Shown here piece after piece: positions 46,101-54,791 of a DNA stretch of 64,000 bases. The notes under the pieces are model-generated. The model did no database searches, was not told the origin of the DNA, and worked only from the letters and a program-made list of their open reading frames with translations. A program made the translations under genes and the position numbers. Within the stretch, counting starts at the first letter, position 1, and each line of letters begins with the position of its first letter. Source of the DNA: Undibacterium hunanense (GTDB lineage: Bacteria; Pseudomonadota; Gammaproteobacteria; Burkholderiales; Burkholderiaceae_D); assembly GCF_014284335.1 (NCBI RefSeq), contig NZ_JACOGF010000001.1, positions 620,001 through 684,000 of the forward strand, in the 5' to 3' direction.

Positions 46101-46444
46101 CAGCAGCCAGCCTGGCCGCCGGGCAAATGACCGACATCAGCCGTCAGGCAGGCCTGCAGGAAATGTATGCCGAAGCTTTGCTGCTACAGGCACGCGCGTA
46201 CATCGACACCGATGCGCTCAATAGTCACGACGCCAACGCCAGACAGTTGCTGGAAGAAGCCGCCAGGCTGGCAGATGCGCAAGGCTATAGCGAACTGGGC
46301 TGGCGTGCCCATGGTGCACTGGCAACCACCAGCAAGGAGCACCATGCGGCTCTATTACAAGCACTTGAACAACTGACCGACCATACCGGCCCGCCCCTGT
46401 TCCTGGAAGCTGAAGCCAAATTACGTGAACCGTTCTTCAAATAA
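43142..46444 (+). CDS. Large SARP/AFsR-like regulator (wHTH-BTAD, AAA ATPase, TPR)
   Basis: A 1,100-residue cytoplasmic regulator. Residues of about 1-150 hold an OmpR-type winged helix (LDRETVAELFWPNRARDEAR, HNLRINLHRVRQNLELAG) followed by a bacterial transcriptional-activation domain. A STAND/AAA module follows with Walker A VLTGEAGIGKSSLLR and Walker B LLVDDLQWCDD. The remaining 500 residues are TPR-like helical repeats. Such proteins act as activators for neighbouring genes; the convergent unknown gene is a candidate target. ATG at 43142 lacks a good ribosome site, and TTG at 43097 is an alternative. Confidence 0.85.
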   Translation: MLRLLGVPEWQPEQAPALRLPGTLPGCLLIYLACQARWLDRETVAELFWPNRARDEARHNLRINLHRVRQNLELAGHGHALISERTRLYLKLPLDLDALQTAIQAADGAQLLKLYPGTWLQGFRLPGFDNFWTWTQQHGEQLQRQWRAAAELALRNQHNQYSQHNQQKNQTAPDWPALLAQLLGAEQVLPTISHTASALSDDEDGTEAVHSSTGCQLFGRTSSLHSLRQLHQRAMVLTGEAGIGKSSLLRTAFSQAAILYGREGLTQIPYRPVVEYLQLHMPQLHKLLLPDAGPLHAYRLDLARLLPELAADTPLPSLDMLTAKGRLLEALARVFEASNPWLLVDDLQWCDDATLELLSLLTHRGALRWRAAARGNELSNSQRTWLERLRQTGHLRILPLEGLSLTATAQYCELHSPQHTWRDTDIARLHAASNGNPFILHEFMLHELTHGIEDQDNCLVENDSSQLQPQSKLQQRNRQLPGIFRRRREEQQLPQRVLQSLQQRLHRLTPEAKALIEAAAVLVQPLPVNVLMQIAGLDASDHLVAAQTSTTAIDADFLREDRQGLQCRHDLVRYAVESGLGMPYLQALHRRAALALGARPEGDADPLAVAAHWAAAQEPQTALAWMLRAAAQFHLRGRFDEARALWQQVAAESLDATQALHARLALANGELLTDLKRGRLALQEVLDQLAAVADPVQRAQIEGQALSGLVDNAVFSGDLATARKSAQALRPLLPQLRSDDRIHACEALIELAMREPDIATAWALLDQLRRQAPRRPSLSSFEAQIHWFSGDIRAARDAFEGMLINYPDYCRGLTIENDLAVMLHALGDLPRAEDMARRSLHSWAGVAHTETLSQLVLGSILTSAGRYDAALSALNSALDLARQQTSLMFEAEALVRRSRLYLLCGRYNHAQTDLSAIAGFFKDNHSPLPLSQYALMHLLCQISTGATPDPGLLSRLRKLASHSSHPILHARIARMDYALALHDGDVSAASLAAGQMTDISRQAGLQEMYAEALLLQARAYIDTDALNSHDANARQLLEEAARLADAQGYSELGWRAHGALATTSKEHHAALLQALEQLTDHTGPPLFLEAEAKLREPFFK

Positions 46445-46447
46445 AAA

Positions 46448-46483
46448 TCACCACGCATCAGACCACGTCGTGATGCATGGTGA
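46448..46483 (-). terminator. Terminator of the glycine-rich-segment gene
   Basis: A 13-position stem with one mismatch (TCACCACGCATCA against TGATGCATGGTGA) is followed on the minus strand by TTTTTAT. It is 14 bases after the gene stop. Confidence 0.75.
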
Positions 46484-46496
46484 CAGTAAAAAAAAT

Positions 46497-47705
46497 TTAC
46501 ACCACCAGTTGCCAGTAATACGTCATCAGATAGCGTGCGCTGCCAACAGAAAATTCCTGGGTGTAATCGGGCGATACCAGGCGACCACCATTGAAGCGAA
46601 AATTCTGCGACGGCAGGATCATGCCCAGCGGATTATCGGGCGATTCAAAAATATCATCCTTGGCGGTATCCAGTAACCAGCCAACCACATAACCGATCAC
46701 GGCACCAATCACCGCACCGACTATCGTTCCCAGCACCGGAATTTCAGACAGCGCCACCGCGCCGACAACGGCACCGATGGCAGACATCGCCAGCGAAGTA
46801 GCCAGCTTGATCACTTCAGCACCGATAGCGTCCCACAACTTTTGCAGAAACTCAACAAAGCCACCGTCCACATCTTTTTCAGCCAAAAATACATTCGCCA
46901 TATAGGCGCGTGGCCAGGCACCGGCACCACCGAGGTTGAATTTCACAAAAGTGCGGTCCGGCCTGATATCAAAACTTTCGCCATCGCGCTTGAACGTATG
47001 AATAGCAAACTGCCCTGCCTTCACATGCTGCTGCAAAGAATCAAGGCCGTCACCGCCGCAGTAAATATTGTCATTCCCCCAGTCTGTGATTTCCCAGCCA
47101 AAGCGCCGTATGGCTTTCAGGCTTTTCAGCTTCAGATGCAATTCACGCGCATTGACTGAAGCAGGGGCTGATGCAGTTGTTGCAGCCGCACCGGCAACAA
47201 CCGTGGCGGTACCCGGCGCATCGGCAAATACCCGCCTGAAAGCCAGCGCATTCAATATCTCGCTGGCCTGCACGCTTTTATCCGCAGTCACAACCGCCTT
47301 CTTGCTGGCAGCATCCCAGCGCAAGCCAGCCAGCGTGGCAGAGGACAACTTCAGCCCATCAAAATATTTGTTTGCCCTGGCTTGCTCAAACAAATTGTCT
47401 GGCGCTCCATGATTCAGTTTGATGGACGAACCCAGCAGCGTCGCATCACCAATATCCACGCGCCGGCCAGAGGTGCGTGAAATACCACTAAGCCGCGTCA
47501 CCGCAGAACGATTGACGACCTGATAGGATTTCAAAAAATCGTAGGCATCTTTCTCCACCCCCTTCTGCGGCAAACTGGTCGCAGGCACATTATTCAGTAC
47601 ACAAGTCGCCCTTTGTATGGACAGGCGCACGACACCAAATACACGGTCAGCCATCGCCAGAATGTCAGGATTGGTGCTGACACCTTCAAAACACGTTGCA
47701 GTCAT
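46497..47705 (-). CDS. Unknown 402-residue protein with glycine-rich hydrophobic segment
   Basis: I do not recognise a named family. The first 160 residues look soluble and carry no signal peptide. The middle (about 195-275) is beta-rich (RRFGWEITDWGNDNIYCGGD, FDIRPDRTFVKFNLGGAG). Residues of about 285-350 form a long hydrophobic stretch with glycine-zipper spacing (AMSAIGAVVGAVALSEIPVL, then GTIVGAVIGAVIGYVVGWLL), followed by DTAKDDIFE. This pattern fits membrane insertion or oligomerisation. It is convergent with the SARP-like regulator and has its own terminator. Confidence 0.6.
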   Translation of the reverse strand: MTATCFEGVSTNPDILAMADRVFGVVRLSIQRATCVLNNVPATSLPQKGVEKDAYDFLKSYQVVNRSAVTRLSGISRTSGRRVDIGDATLLGSSIKLNHGAPDNLFEQARANKYFDGLKLSSATLAGLRWDAASKKAVVTADKSVQASEILNALAFRRVFADAPGTATVVAGAAATTASAPASVNARELHLKLKSLKAIRRFGWEITDWGNDNIYCGGDGLDSLQQHVKAGQFAIHTFKRDGESFDIRPDRTFVKFNLGGAGAWPRAYMANVFLAEKDVDGGFVEFLQKLWDAIGAEVIKLATSLAMSAIGAVVGAVALSEIPVLGTIVGAVIGAVIGYVVGWLLDTAKDDIFESPDNPLGMILPSQNFRFNGGRLVSPDYTQEFSVGSARYLMTYYWQLVV

Positions 47706-48146
47706 GATTCATCTCCCAGAAGCTACCGCCATCGATACGCAAGAGCCTGTGCGTGATGGCATCCACAAGGCTGAAGCCATGCTAAACAGCCAGCGTCTCT
47801 GTATCGTCTCCGGGATGGAAAGCGCTATGCACCCACCACTGCGCGCAACGTCCATGTCAACCGATTCAAGGAAAAAAGCAGATTGAGAAAGAATCCGAAT
47901 CTGCTTTCATGATCAGCCTGCCTTGAAGAAGTAAGTCTGTTAAAAGTCAATTCACCTATGCATTCAAGCGCCGCATTCAAAAATATCCCAAAGAATTCGC
48001 AAGTTCAGATTGGCAACGCCACTACTCAAGCGTGCCTCAAATGTTAAATTTAATGTAATATTTACATATTATCAATTTGTTTGTATATTATTAAAAGCAC
48101 CATATCAATTAATGGTTAATAACTTATACACTTACAAGGAAATAGT
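47706..48146. other. 441-base region without a supported gene
   Basis: The first half has normal composition. From about 48000 it is strongly AT-rich, up to the nuclease start. It contains one terminator-like hairpin and no ORF that looks coding. Confidence 0.5.
47875..47907 (-). terminator. Orphan terminator-like hairpin
   Basis: The 10-bp stem AAAGCAGATT/AATCTGCTTT has a 13-base loop and six T on the minus strand. No minus-strand gene lies upstream of it in this window, as the nuclease gene beyond it is on the plus strand. Confidence 0.6.
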
Positions 48147-49229
48147 ATGGACTTCATCGATCAAATACGATCACTTGCCGCTCGCATCATGAACACGAAA
48201 GACATCGTTCAAACTGAAGAAGCAACGAAAAATGCGATGGTTATGCCATTTATCCAGGCCCTGGGTTACAACGTATTTGATCCGCTTGAAGTAACGCCTG
48301 AATTAATTGCTGATGTCGGTACGAAGAAAGGTGAAAAAGTCGATTATGCAATTCTGAGGGATGGCAAGCCTATTATTCTCTTTGAATGCAAAAAATGCGG
48401 CGGTGATTTGAGCATCAATCATGCGTCACAATTATTTCGCTACTTCCACGTGACAGAAGCAAGGTTCGGCATCCTTACCAATGGCATTGTTTACCGCTTC
48501 TTCACCGACCTGGAACAACCAAACAAAATGGATGAAAAACCATTTTTGGAATTTAACATTCTGGATTTCAAAGAACAGGACATTGAAGAATTAAAGAAAT
48601 TTGCCAAGTCTGCATTTGATCTGGAAAGAATTCTCAATACAGCAAACGAACTTAAATATACGCGCGCGATACAACATGTACTGTCAGAGTGGATGACAAA
48701 TCCATCTGAAGAATTCGTACGACTTGTCTCTGCTGATTTACTCGCTGGCAAAAGATTTACACCAGCTGTCAAAGACCAGTTTTCTCAGATAACCAAACGC
48801 GCATTTCAGCAACTTATCGGTGATCGCATCAATGATCGCTTGAAGGTTGCCATGACGCCAGAAATATCTCTGGAACCAGAAGAACCGCTTACTCAAGCCG
48901 TGGACAAGAACGATCCAAACGCAATCATTACAACACCGGAAGAAATTGAGGGCTTGCACATAGTCCGCGCTATTTTGCGAGAAGTCGTTGGCCCGCGTCG
49001 AATTGTCATGCGAGACGCCCAAAGTTATTGCGCCATTCTGCTTGACGACAATAATCGCAAGCCAATATGCAGGTTGCGATTCAATAACACCGAAAGGCTC
49101 GTTCTTGGACTATTCAGTGGCAAGGAAGAAGAAAAATTTCCAATAAGTGAACTTGACGATATCTACAACCATACAGAAAAACTGAAACAAACCGCAACGG
49201 CATATCTGCAGCAGAATGAGGGCAATTGA
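48147..49229 (+). CDS. Orphan HsdR N-terminal-like PD-(D/E)XK nuclease
   Basis: A 360-residue protein related to the N-terminal nuclease domain of type I restriction subunit R, without the helicase. The active-site pattern is KVDYAILRDGKPIILFECKK, with the D and E-x-K residues. QLFRYFHVTEARFGILTNG and FLEFNILDF are also typical of the HsdR_N family. No hsdM or hsdS gene is nearby. The upstream 150 bases and the gene itself are more AT-rich than the neighbours, suggesting transfer. Possible roles are defence or a stand-alone nuclease; neither is shown. Confidence 0.75.
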   Translation: MDFIDQIRSLAARIMNTKDIVQTEEATKNAMVMPFIQALGYNVFDPLEVTPELIADVGTKKGEKVDYAILRDGKPIILFECKKCGGDLSINHASQLFRYFHVTEARFGILTNGIVYRFFTDLEQPNKMDEKPFLEFNILDFKEQDIEELKKFAKSAFDLERILNTANELKYTRAIQHVLSEWMTNPSEEFVRLVSADLLAGKRFTPAVKDQFSQITKRAFQQLIGDRINDRLKVAMTPEISLEPEEPLTQAVDKNDPNAIITTPEEIEGLHIVRAILREVVGPRRIVMRDAQSYCAILLDDNNRKPICRLRFNNTERLVLGLFSGKEEEKFPISELDDIYNHTEKLKQTATAYLQQNEGN

Positions 49230-49482
49230 ATAGTGATGCGGGGCACTTCCAATTTTTTAAAATCTGCAAATAAGCACACATAAACTGCCGTACTCACGAC
49301 CTGATCTGACAGTCTGTCATTTTAAGACGCTAACTGTCAGATCAAATCCCGTTATTTGATGTCTGTTTTTCCAAACCTCAAAACACAAGCGCTTGGCTGC
49401 AACCCACTTATAAGGCTGACTGCTGTCGAACAGTCAGCGCTGGTGTTACGTTTCTGAAGACGCGGTGCGTAAAGATCAATAC

Positions 49483-50232
49483 TTAAATCTGAGCAACGCC
49501 GCCGTCCACGAACAATTCGATGCCGTTGATAAAGCTGCTGTCATCCGATGCCAGAAAAGTGACTGCCTTGGCGATTTCACTTGCTTCGCCCAGGCGGCCG
49601 ATGGGTACCAGCGTCGATAAATGGGCAAACAGGCCCTCGGTATGTTCGGGTGGCACCAATCCACCCAGACCAGGGGTGCGTATTGGGCCCGGGCTGATCG
49701 CATTGACGCGGATATGACGTGGCTTCAGGTCCAGTAACCACGAACGGGCAAAGTTGCGCACCGCCGCCTTGCTGGCGCTATAGACACTGAAGTTTTCGGT
49801 ACCCTTGGTGGACGTGGTAGACGCAGTCAGGATGACGGAGCTGCCATCCTTCAGCAGCGGCAAAGCCTTTTGCACGGTAAACAGCGTGCCCTTGACGTTA
49901 CTATTGAAGATGCGGTCAAAATGCTCTTCCGTGATAGCGCCCAGCGGCATCATGTCACCACCACCGGCATTGGCGAACAGAATATCCAGGTGACCGGCCT
50001 TGTTGCTGATCTCTGCATAAACGCGATCAAGGTCATCCATGCTAGCTACGTCGCCGCGTATGCCCACTGCATTCTGCCCTATGCTGGCAACCGCCGCGTC
50101 AAGCTCGGCCTGCCGACGGCCAGTAATAAAGACCCTTGCTCCCTGTGCTGCAAATTCCTGCGCTGTTGCCAGACCTATGCCGCTAGTACCGCCGGTAACC
50201 AATGCAATTTTACCTTCCAGTTTCTTGCTCAT
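49483..50232 (-). CDS. Short-chain dehydrogenase/reductase
   Basis: A 249-residue classical SDR oxidoreductase. It has the NAD(P) motif [25 protein letters not shown], a serine in [12 protein letters not shown] and the [12 protein letters not shown] active site. The C-terminal [12 protein letters not shown] is standard. ARVFITGRR after the second strand suggests an NADPH preference. The substrate is unknown. It is divergent from a LysR regulator that probably controls it. Confidence 0.9.
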   Translation of the reverse strand: MSKKLEGKIALVTGGTSGIGLATAQEFAAQGARVFITGRRQAELDAAVASIGQNAVGIRGDVASMDDLDRVYAEISNKAGHLDILFANAGGGDMMPLGAITEEHFDRIFNSNVKGTLFTVQKALPLLKDGSSVILTASTTSTKGTENFSVYSASKAAVRNFARSWLLDLKPRHIRVNAISPGPIRTPGLGGLVPPEHTEGLFAHLSTLVPIGRLGEASEIAKAVTFLASDDSSFINGIELFVDGGVAQI

Positions 50233-50356
50233 GATGATGTCCTTGTTGATGTCAATAATGTGAGTTTTTGCAGCACTTGCCGCAAAGTCGCTGATATCTG
50301 ATGCGATGTACTCACTTTACATCCATGACATTATTGAATAAAGTACGTAAATTCGA

Positions 50357-50373
50357 ATACATTATTCATGTAT
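50357..50373. promoter_or_regulatory. Possible LysR-type binding site
   Basis: ATACAT, five bases, ATGTAT, a perfect dyad of the T-N11-A kind used by LysR proteins. It lies in the divergent interval between the SDR and lysR genes. Confidence 0.5.
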
Positions 50374-50445
50374 GTAAATAATTGAAATTTCTACCCTCTG
50401 AAGGATGTCCCTGGCATTTTTCAGCAGCACAGCAAGGGAGCACAA

Positions 50446-51348
50446 TTGGATCAGTTACTGGCAATCAAGGCATTTGCACGCGTGGTTGAGGCGGGCACGT
50501 TTTCAAGGGCGGCTGATTCACTGGACATGCCCAAGGCGACAATGACCAAACTGGTGCAATCGCTGGAAACCCATCTGGGCGTGAAGCTGCTGCAAAGGAC
50601 TACGCGCAAAGTGTCTGTCACGCCAGACGGTGCCGCCTATTACGAAAAAACGATGCGGCTGATGAAGGACCTGGATGATATCGACGCCAGCTTTGGGGCC
50701 GCACAAACCAGGCCAAGCGGGCACCTGAGGATAGATGTGGGTTCGTCACTGGCAAGTCTGGTGATCATCCCTGCCCTGCCCGACTTTCTGGCACTGTACC
50801 CGGACATACAAATTGACCTGGGCGTCAGCGATCGCCATGTAGACCTGATCAGTGACAACGTCGATTGCGTCATACGCGGTGGCGAACTGACCGACCTGTC
50901 CCTGGTCGCCAGAAAAATTGGCAGTACCACCTGGATCACTTGCGCAAGCCCGGCCTACCTCAAAAAATATGGCAAACCCAGCCACCCCGAAGACTTGCGC
51001 AAAACCCACAAGCTGGTCAACTACCTGTCTGCCCGCACCGGCCGCGTGCTACCCATGCAGTTTGCCCAAGGCGTACAAAGGATAGAGATCAACGAAGCCC
51101 ATGCCTTCGGCGTCAATGAAAGCAGCGCCCATCTTGCCGCCGGCCTGGCCGGACTGGGTATTATTCACACCTTCAGCTACATGGCACAAACACATATCGA
51201 CAATGGCCGCCTGCTGCCCATACTGGAAGACTGGAAACCACAAGCCTATCCCTTCTACGTGGTGTATCCACCCAACCGGCATTTAAGTAACCGCCTCAGA
51301 GTGTTCATAGACTGGATTGCGGACAGGTTTGAACACTTGTCGAAATGA
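50446..51348 (+). CDS. LysR-family transcriptional regulator
   Basis: A 300-residue LysR protein of the AaeR/DsdC-like group common beside SDR genes. It starts at TTG 50446, preceded by AAGGGAG. The helix-turn-helix is LLAIKAFARVVEAGTFSRAA with SLDMPKATMTKLVQSLETHL. The periplasmic-binding-like effector domain follows (LRIDVGSSLASLVIIPALPD). It probably regulates the divergent SDR gene. Confidence 0.9.
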   Translation: MDQLLAIKAFARVVEAGTFSRAADSLDMPKATMTKLVQSLETHLGVKLLQRTTRKVSVTPDGAAYYEKTMRLMKDLDDIDASFGAAQTRPSGHLRIDVGSSLASLVIIPALPDFLALYPDIQIDLGVSDRHVDLISDNVDCVIRGGELTDLSLVARKIGSTTWITCASPAYLKKYGKPSHPEDLRKTHKLVNYLSARTGRVLPMQFAQGVQRIEINEAHAFGVNESSAHLAAGLAGLGIIHTFSYMAQTHIDNGRLLPILEDWKPQAYPFYVVYPPNRHLSNRLRVFIDWIADRFEHLSK

Positions 51349-51698
51349 TGCAGTGATGCAGTGAACATTGTGAAGCGAAGCTCTCGCCAGACATACAATT
51401 ACATCAGCCACGGTATTGCGCTTTTTTGCGAACGCACTTTGCTGCGTTGGCAATTTCAAATACCAGCAAGCGACGCAAAAAAATCTTCTTAATGCGATCT
51501 GCATTGCTGACTTCAAGCACATCGTCTTATACAATGACCAGACAATCAGTTTACCTGAATACGTTTTTATATCCAGGCGAATACATACCCTGCTTCTGAT
51601 ATCAATTTTGGGTGTGGAGTACAAACAAAAAGCCAAAAAAATTCCAGCCCTGCTTTCACAGCGCTTATCTTTTATTTCTTAAACAGATCACCCACTTC
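51349..51698. other. 350-base region without a supported gene
   Basis: Lies between lysR and the acyltransferase start. Short open frames here have no recognisable coding character. No clear hairpin with a T-run was seen. Confidence 0.4.
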
Positions 51699-52823
51699 AT
51701 GACCCAGAAACGTATCAACGGGCTAGACACCCTGCGTGCCATTGCCATACTGCTGGTATTGATGTCGCACTACTGCGGCTTTGTCAGCAAGCACCAGACC
51801 TTTGGCTTTGCTGGCGACATAGGCTGGGCAGGTGTGGATTTATTTTTTGTGCTGAGCGGCTACCTGATAGGCAACCAGCTCATGTCTGGCATCGCTAATG
51901 GGGAGCCGCTGTCGCTGAAGAATTTTTTTGCCCGGCGCCTGCTACGCACCCTGCCCAATTACTATGTAGTGCTGGCAGCTTATTTTATTTTTCCGGTGGC
52001 ACTGTCAGGACGCAGTACTTCGCCCCTGTGGCAATTTCTCACATTCACACAAAACATAGGGCTGGAATACGGACAGACATTTACCCATTCGTGGTCGCTG
52101 TGCATAGAAGAACAGTTTTACCTGATCCTGCCCATAGTCAGCCTCATGCTGCTGCGACTCAAAAGCCCGCTGTGGCTGGCCTGGGGCCTGCTCATTGCGG
52201 CAATTGGTGGTGGCATACTGTTTCGCGGCATGGCATTTATGGACGGTCATCCCGCGTTTGATGCGCAGGTTTATTATTCCAGCTTTGGCCGCTTTGATGA
52301 ATTGCTGCCCGGCGTTGCCATCGCCATGCTCAAGAATTTTCATACGGGCGTATATGACAGACTCATGCGCCACGGCCAGGTGCTGCTGGTCACCGGCCTG
52401 CTTGTCACCTGCGGCGTCTTGTATTGCATCAACAGCGACGACTACAACAAGCTGCTGATCGTCAACTCTTTGGGCTTTTCAGCACTTGCCATCAGCTTCG
52501 CCATCCTCACCCTGGCCGCACTCAGCCCCAACAGCTACCTGCATCGCCTGCGCCTGCCAGGTGCCGCCCAACTGGCGCTATGGTCGTATGCCGTCTACCT
52601 GGTCCACAAACCCGTATTCATGCTGATCGGCACAGAACTGGCCAAACGGCATATCAATGCCAATGGGCCACTGACTATTGTTCTGGTGACTGCTGCGGGG
52701 GTGTTTGGTGGGTGGTTACTGTACAGATTGGTGGAGACACCATTCATGCAACTACGGGCGCGTTGGTTTCCGGTCAAAGCCAGGCAAGCACAGACCGGCC
52801 AACTGGTCCAACGCCCCGTTTAG
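51699..52823 (+). CDS. Acyltransferase 3 family membrane protein (OafA/YrhL-like)
   Basis: A 374-residue inner-membrane protein with about 10 helices that probably transfers acyl groups to a surface or periplasmic sugar. ATG at 51699 begins the family signature RINGLDTLRAIAILLVLMSH, with the catalytic histidine at its end. DLFFVLSGYLIGNQL, FFARRLLRTLP and SWSLCIEEQFYLILPIV follow. The frame is open 29 codons further upstream but without family character. No polysaccharide cluster is nearby. Confidence 0.9.
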   Translation: MTQKRINGLDTLRAIAILLVLMSHYCGFVSKHQTFGFAGDIGWAGVDLFFVLSGYLIGNQLMSGIANGEPLSLKNFFARRLLRTLPNYYVVLAAYFIFPVALSGRSTSPLWQFLTFTQNIGLEYGQTFTHSWSLCIEEQFYLILPIVSLMLLRLKSPLWLAWGLLIAAIGGGILFRGMAFMDGHPAFDAQVYYSSFGRFDELLPGVAIAMLKNFHTGVYDRLMRHGQVLLVTGLLVTCGVLYCINSDDYNKLLIVNSLGFSALAISFAILTLAALSPNSYLHRLRLPGAAQLALWSYAVYLVHKPVFMLIGTELAKRHINANGPLTIVLVTAAGVFGGWLLYRLVETPFMQLRARWFPVKARQAQTGQLVQRPV

Positions 52824-52862
52824 TTTGGTTTAGTTTAGTTTGATCTGAGTATAAAAATCTGC

Positions 52863-53882
52863 TTATGGCTCACCCAGTTTTTGATGGCGAGCCATTTCTT
52901 CAGGACTCAATCTCAAAAACCGCGCCGCATTGTTGTACAAGATATCCCTCTTTTGGTCAGCGTTCAGGAAAGCTGCATTTTCAATCACCTTGACCGAACG
53001 CTCAATCACGCCAGGCCATACCATCTGGTCAGACCCGAACATGACGCGTTTGCCAAAACCTGCATTGACGATCGCCTGTAAGTAAGAATAAAAAGCTGCG
53101 GGCGGCTGGGTAAACACGATGACGCCAACATCAACATAAACTTGTGGATGTGCGTAAAGAACCGCCAGCATGTCATCAAGCTTTGGGTAACCGGCATGCA
53201 TGATGTAGACGCGCAGTTTTGGATGTCGCACCAGCACTTCTTCTATCGTCAAGGCACTATGCAGTCGCGCGCGATAGTTGACACTGCCGAGGTAGATAAC
53301 ACCCGGCGGACCAGTGCCGATATGAATACCAACCGGAATATCCAGCTCCTCCGCCAGTGACCAATACGGTTCCATGCGTGGATCGTCAGGCGCTATGCCT
53401 GCATATTGATTGGTGATCTCACCCAGTACCGCGAGCCGCCCTTCCTTGTTCAGCGCGCGCATGTCGTCCGGTGTAGCTTTAGATACGCCAAGCTGAAACT
53501 CAAGCCCGGGAATGAATCTGCCAGGCGCAGCATTGCGCCATGTCGCCACACGCTTTGCAGAGCCGCTCAAGACACCAACGATGTTCAGTTTTTCCATGGC
53601 TGCGATGGTCTCGTCCATCAATGCCTTATCCGTCAAAGGTGACCAGACCGGATCTTTGCACGGCGGTTTTTTGAACATCTCCATAAACACGTCTACATAA
53701 GACGACTTGGCAGGATCCCATGCAGGAAAATTGGCGATGGGAGTACACATACCCAAAGGCGGCGGCCCCTGATCACCCGCACCCAGCGCATGCATATGCA
53801 CGTCAATAATAGGCGGGCGTACCTGGGCAAACAGCGAAAGAGGCAAAAGCAACATCACAAGCAAAATGAGGCGAAATTTCAT
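52863..53882 (-). CDS. Exported amidohydrolase (amidohydrolase_2/TIM-barrel type)
   Basis: A 339-residue protein with a signal peptide (MKFRLILLVMLLLPLSLFAQ) from the ATG at 53882. Metal-site motifs of the ACMSD/amidohydrolase-2 family are IIDVHMHALGAG, IPVGIHIGTG, VYIMHAGYPKLDDMLAVL and VMFGSDQMVWPG. It probably hydrolyses or decarboxylates a small molecule in the periplasm. The substrate is unknown, and no pathway genes are adjacent. Confidence 0.85.
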   Translation of the reverse strand: MKFRLILLVMLLLPLSLFAQVRPPIIDVHMHALGAGDQGPPPLGMCTPIANFPAWDPAKSSYVDVFMEMFKKPPCKDPVWSPLTDKALMDETIAAMEKLNIVGVLSGSAKRVATWRNAAPGRFIPGLEFQLGVSKATPDDMRALNKEGRLAVLGEITNQYAGIAPDDPRMEPYWSLAEELDIPVGIHIGTGPPGVIYLGSVNYRARLHSALTIEEVLVRHPKLRVYIMHAGYPKLDDMLAVLYAHPQVYVDVGVIVFTQPPAAFYSYLQAIVNAGFGKRVMFGSDQMVWPGVIERSVKVIENAAFLNADQKRDILYNNAARFLRLSPEEMARHQKLGEP

Positions 53883-54254
53883 ATCATCCCTTGCAATAGT
53901 GAAATAAATAACAACTATCAAACTGCGATTTAAATGAGTCCGAACTGATTGGTGCTGGCTAATTGTACTAAAAAGCTGATGTTAATTATTAAATAATATG
54001 CACCCCACTCTTTATTTCTCCCAAAATAGAAGAATCATCAAAGAATCGATGGTTTTTTGTGCATAGAAGCTATAGAAATTACAGCACGCATGTTCGATAG
54101 AGCATACGATAAATGATGCTACAATCACAATAATCACACAAAAAACAAAGATAAACCAAACCTGATTTCGAGGCCGATCATTTGCGCTGCAAATTACTGC
54201 CCGCATCAGCATTAAAGCAAGCCCGACACCGCCTCATCCGAAAGGAGCACGACT
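53883..54254. other. AT-rich region without a supported gene
   Basis: About 370 bases of low-GC DNA between the amidohydrolase and ridA-like genes, presumably holding both divergent promoters. No consensus pair, repeat or hairpin is convincing. Confidence 0.4.
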
Positions 54255-54335
54255 TTGGAAAGACGCAGCTTCTGCATCAGCACCGCAGCGTTTGTCGCTG
54301 CCATACAATCCCCTTCATCCTACGGAGCATCCAAC

Positions 54336-54710
54336 ATGAACAGACGCGCCATCAATCCTTCAAAGACTGGCTGGGCACACGGCCACGAGGTATCCAACCC
54401 TTCACGCATCGTCTTCATTAGCGGACAGGTACCAGAAGCAAGTGACGGCACCGTCCCAAAAGATTTCAAAGCCCAATGCCGCCTGGCCTGGGCCAATGTC
54501 GAAAAACAGCTAGTAGCAGCCGATATGACACTCAACAACATCGCCAAGATGACGATTTTCCTGTCAGACCGACGCTACATCCAGGAAGCCTACGAAGTGC
54601 GGGCTGAGGTGCTTGGCAAGAATGCTGTACCACCAGCGATGACCATACTCATTGCGGGTATCTATGATGAAGCTTGGTTGCTGGAGATTGAGGTGATTGC
54701 GGTTGCGTAG
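54336..54710 (+). CDS. RidA/YjgF-family protein
   Basis: RidA proteins hydrolyse reactive enamine/imine intermediates. The segment from ATG 54336 (124 residues) covers the domain, with RIVFISGQVPEASDGTVPKD, AWANVEKQLVAADMTLNNIA and KMTIFLSD. The arginine and C-terminal acidic residue of active RidA are less clear (PPAMTILIAGIYDEAWLLEI). A TTG at 54255 with AAAGGAG eight bases upstream would add 27 residues resembling a Tat signal (RRSFCISTAAFVAAI). An exported form is therefore possible. Confidence 0.8.
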   Translation: MNRRAINPSKTGWAHGHEVSNPSRIVFISGQVPEASDGTVPKDFKAQCRLAWANVEKQLVAADMTLNNIAKMTIFLSDRRYIQEAYEVRAEVLGKNAVPPAMTILIAGIYDEAWLLEIEVIAVA

Positions 54711-54791
54711 AATGCGTGCCTTTTGGCCCAACTGCGGCCGATGTCATAACGCTAGTAATTCCTAGATAGATCAGGATAGGATTTGTTGTTT

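Noticed and set aside
47617..47886. 89-codon plus-strand open frame
   Set aside because: It overlaps the start of the minus-strand unknown gene and has no ribosome site or domain character.
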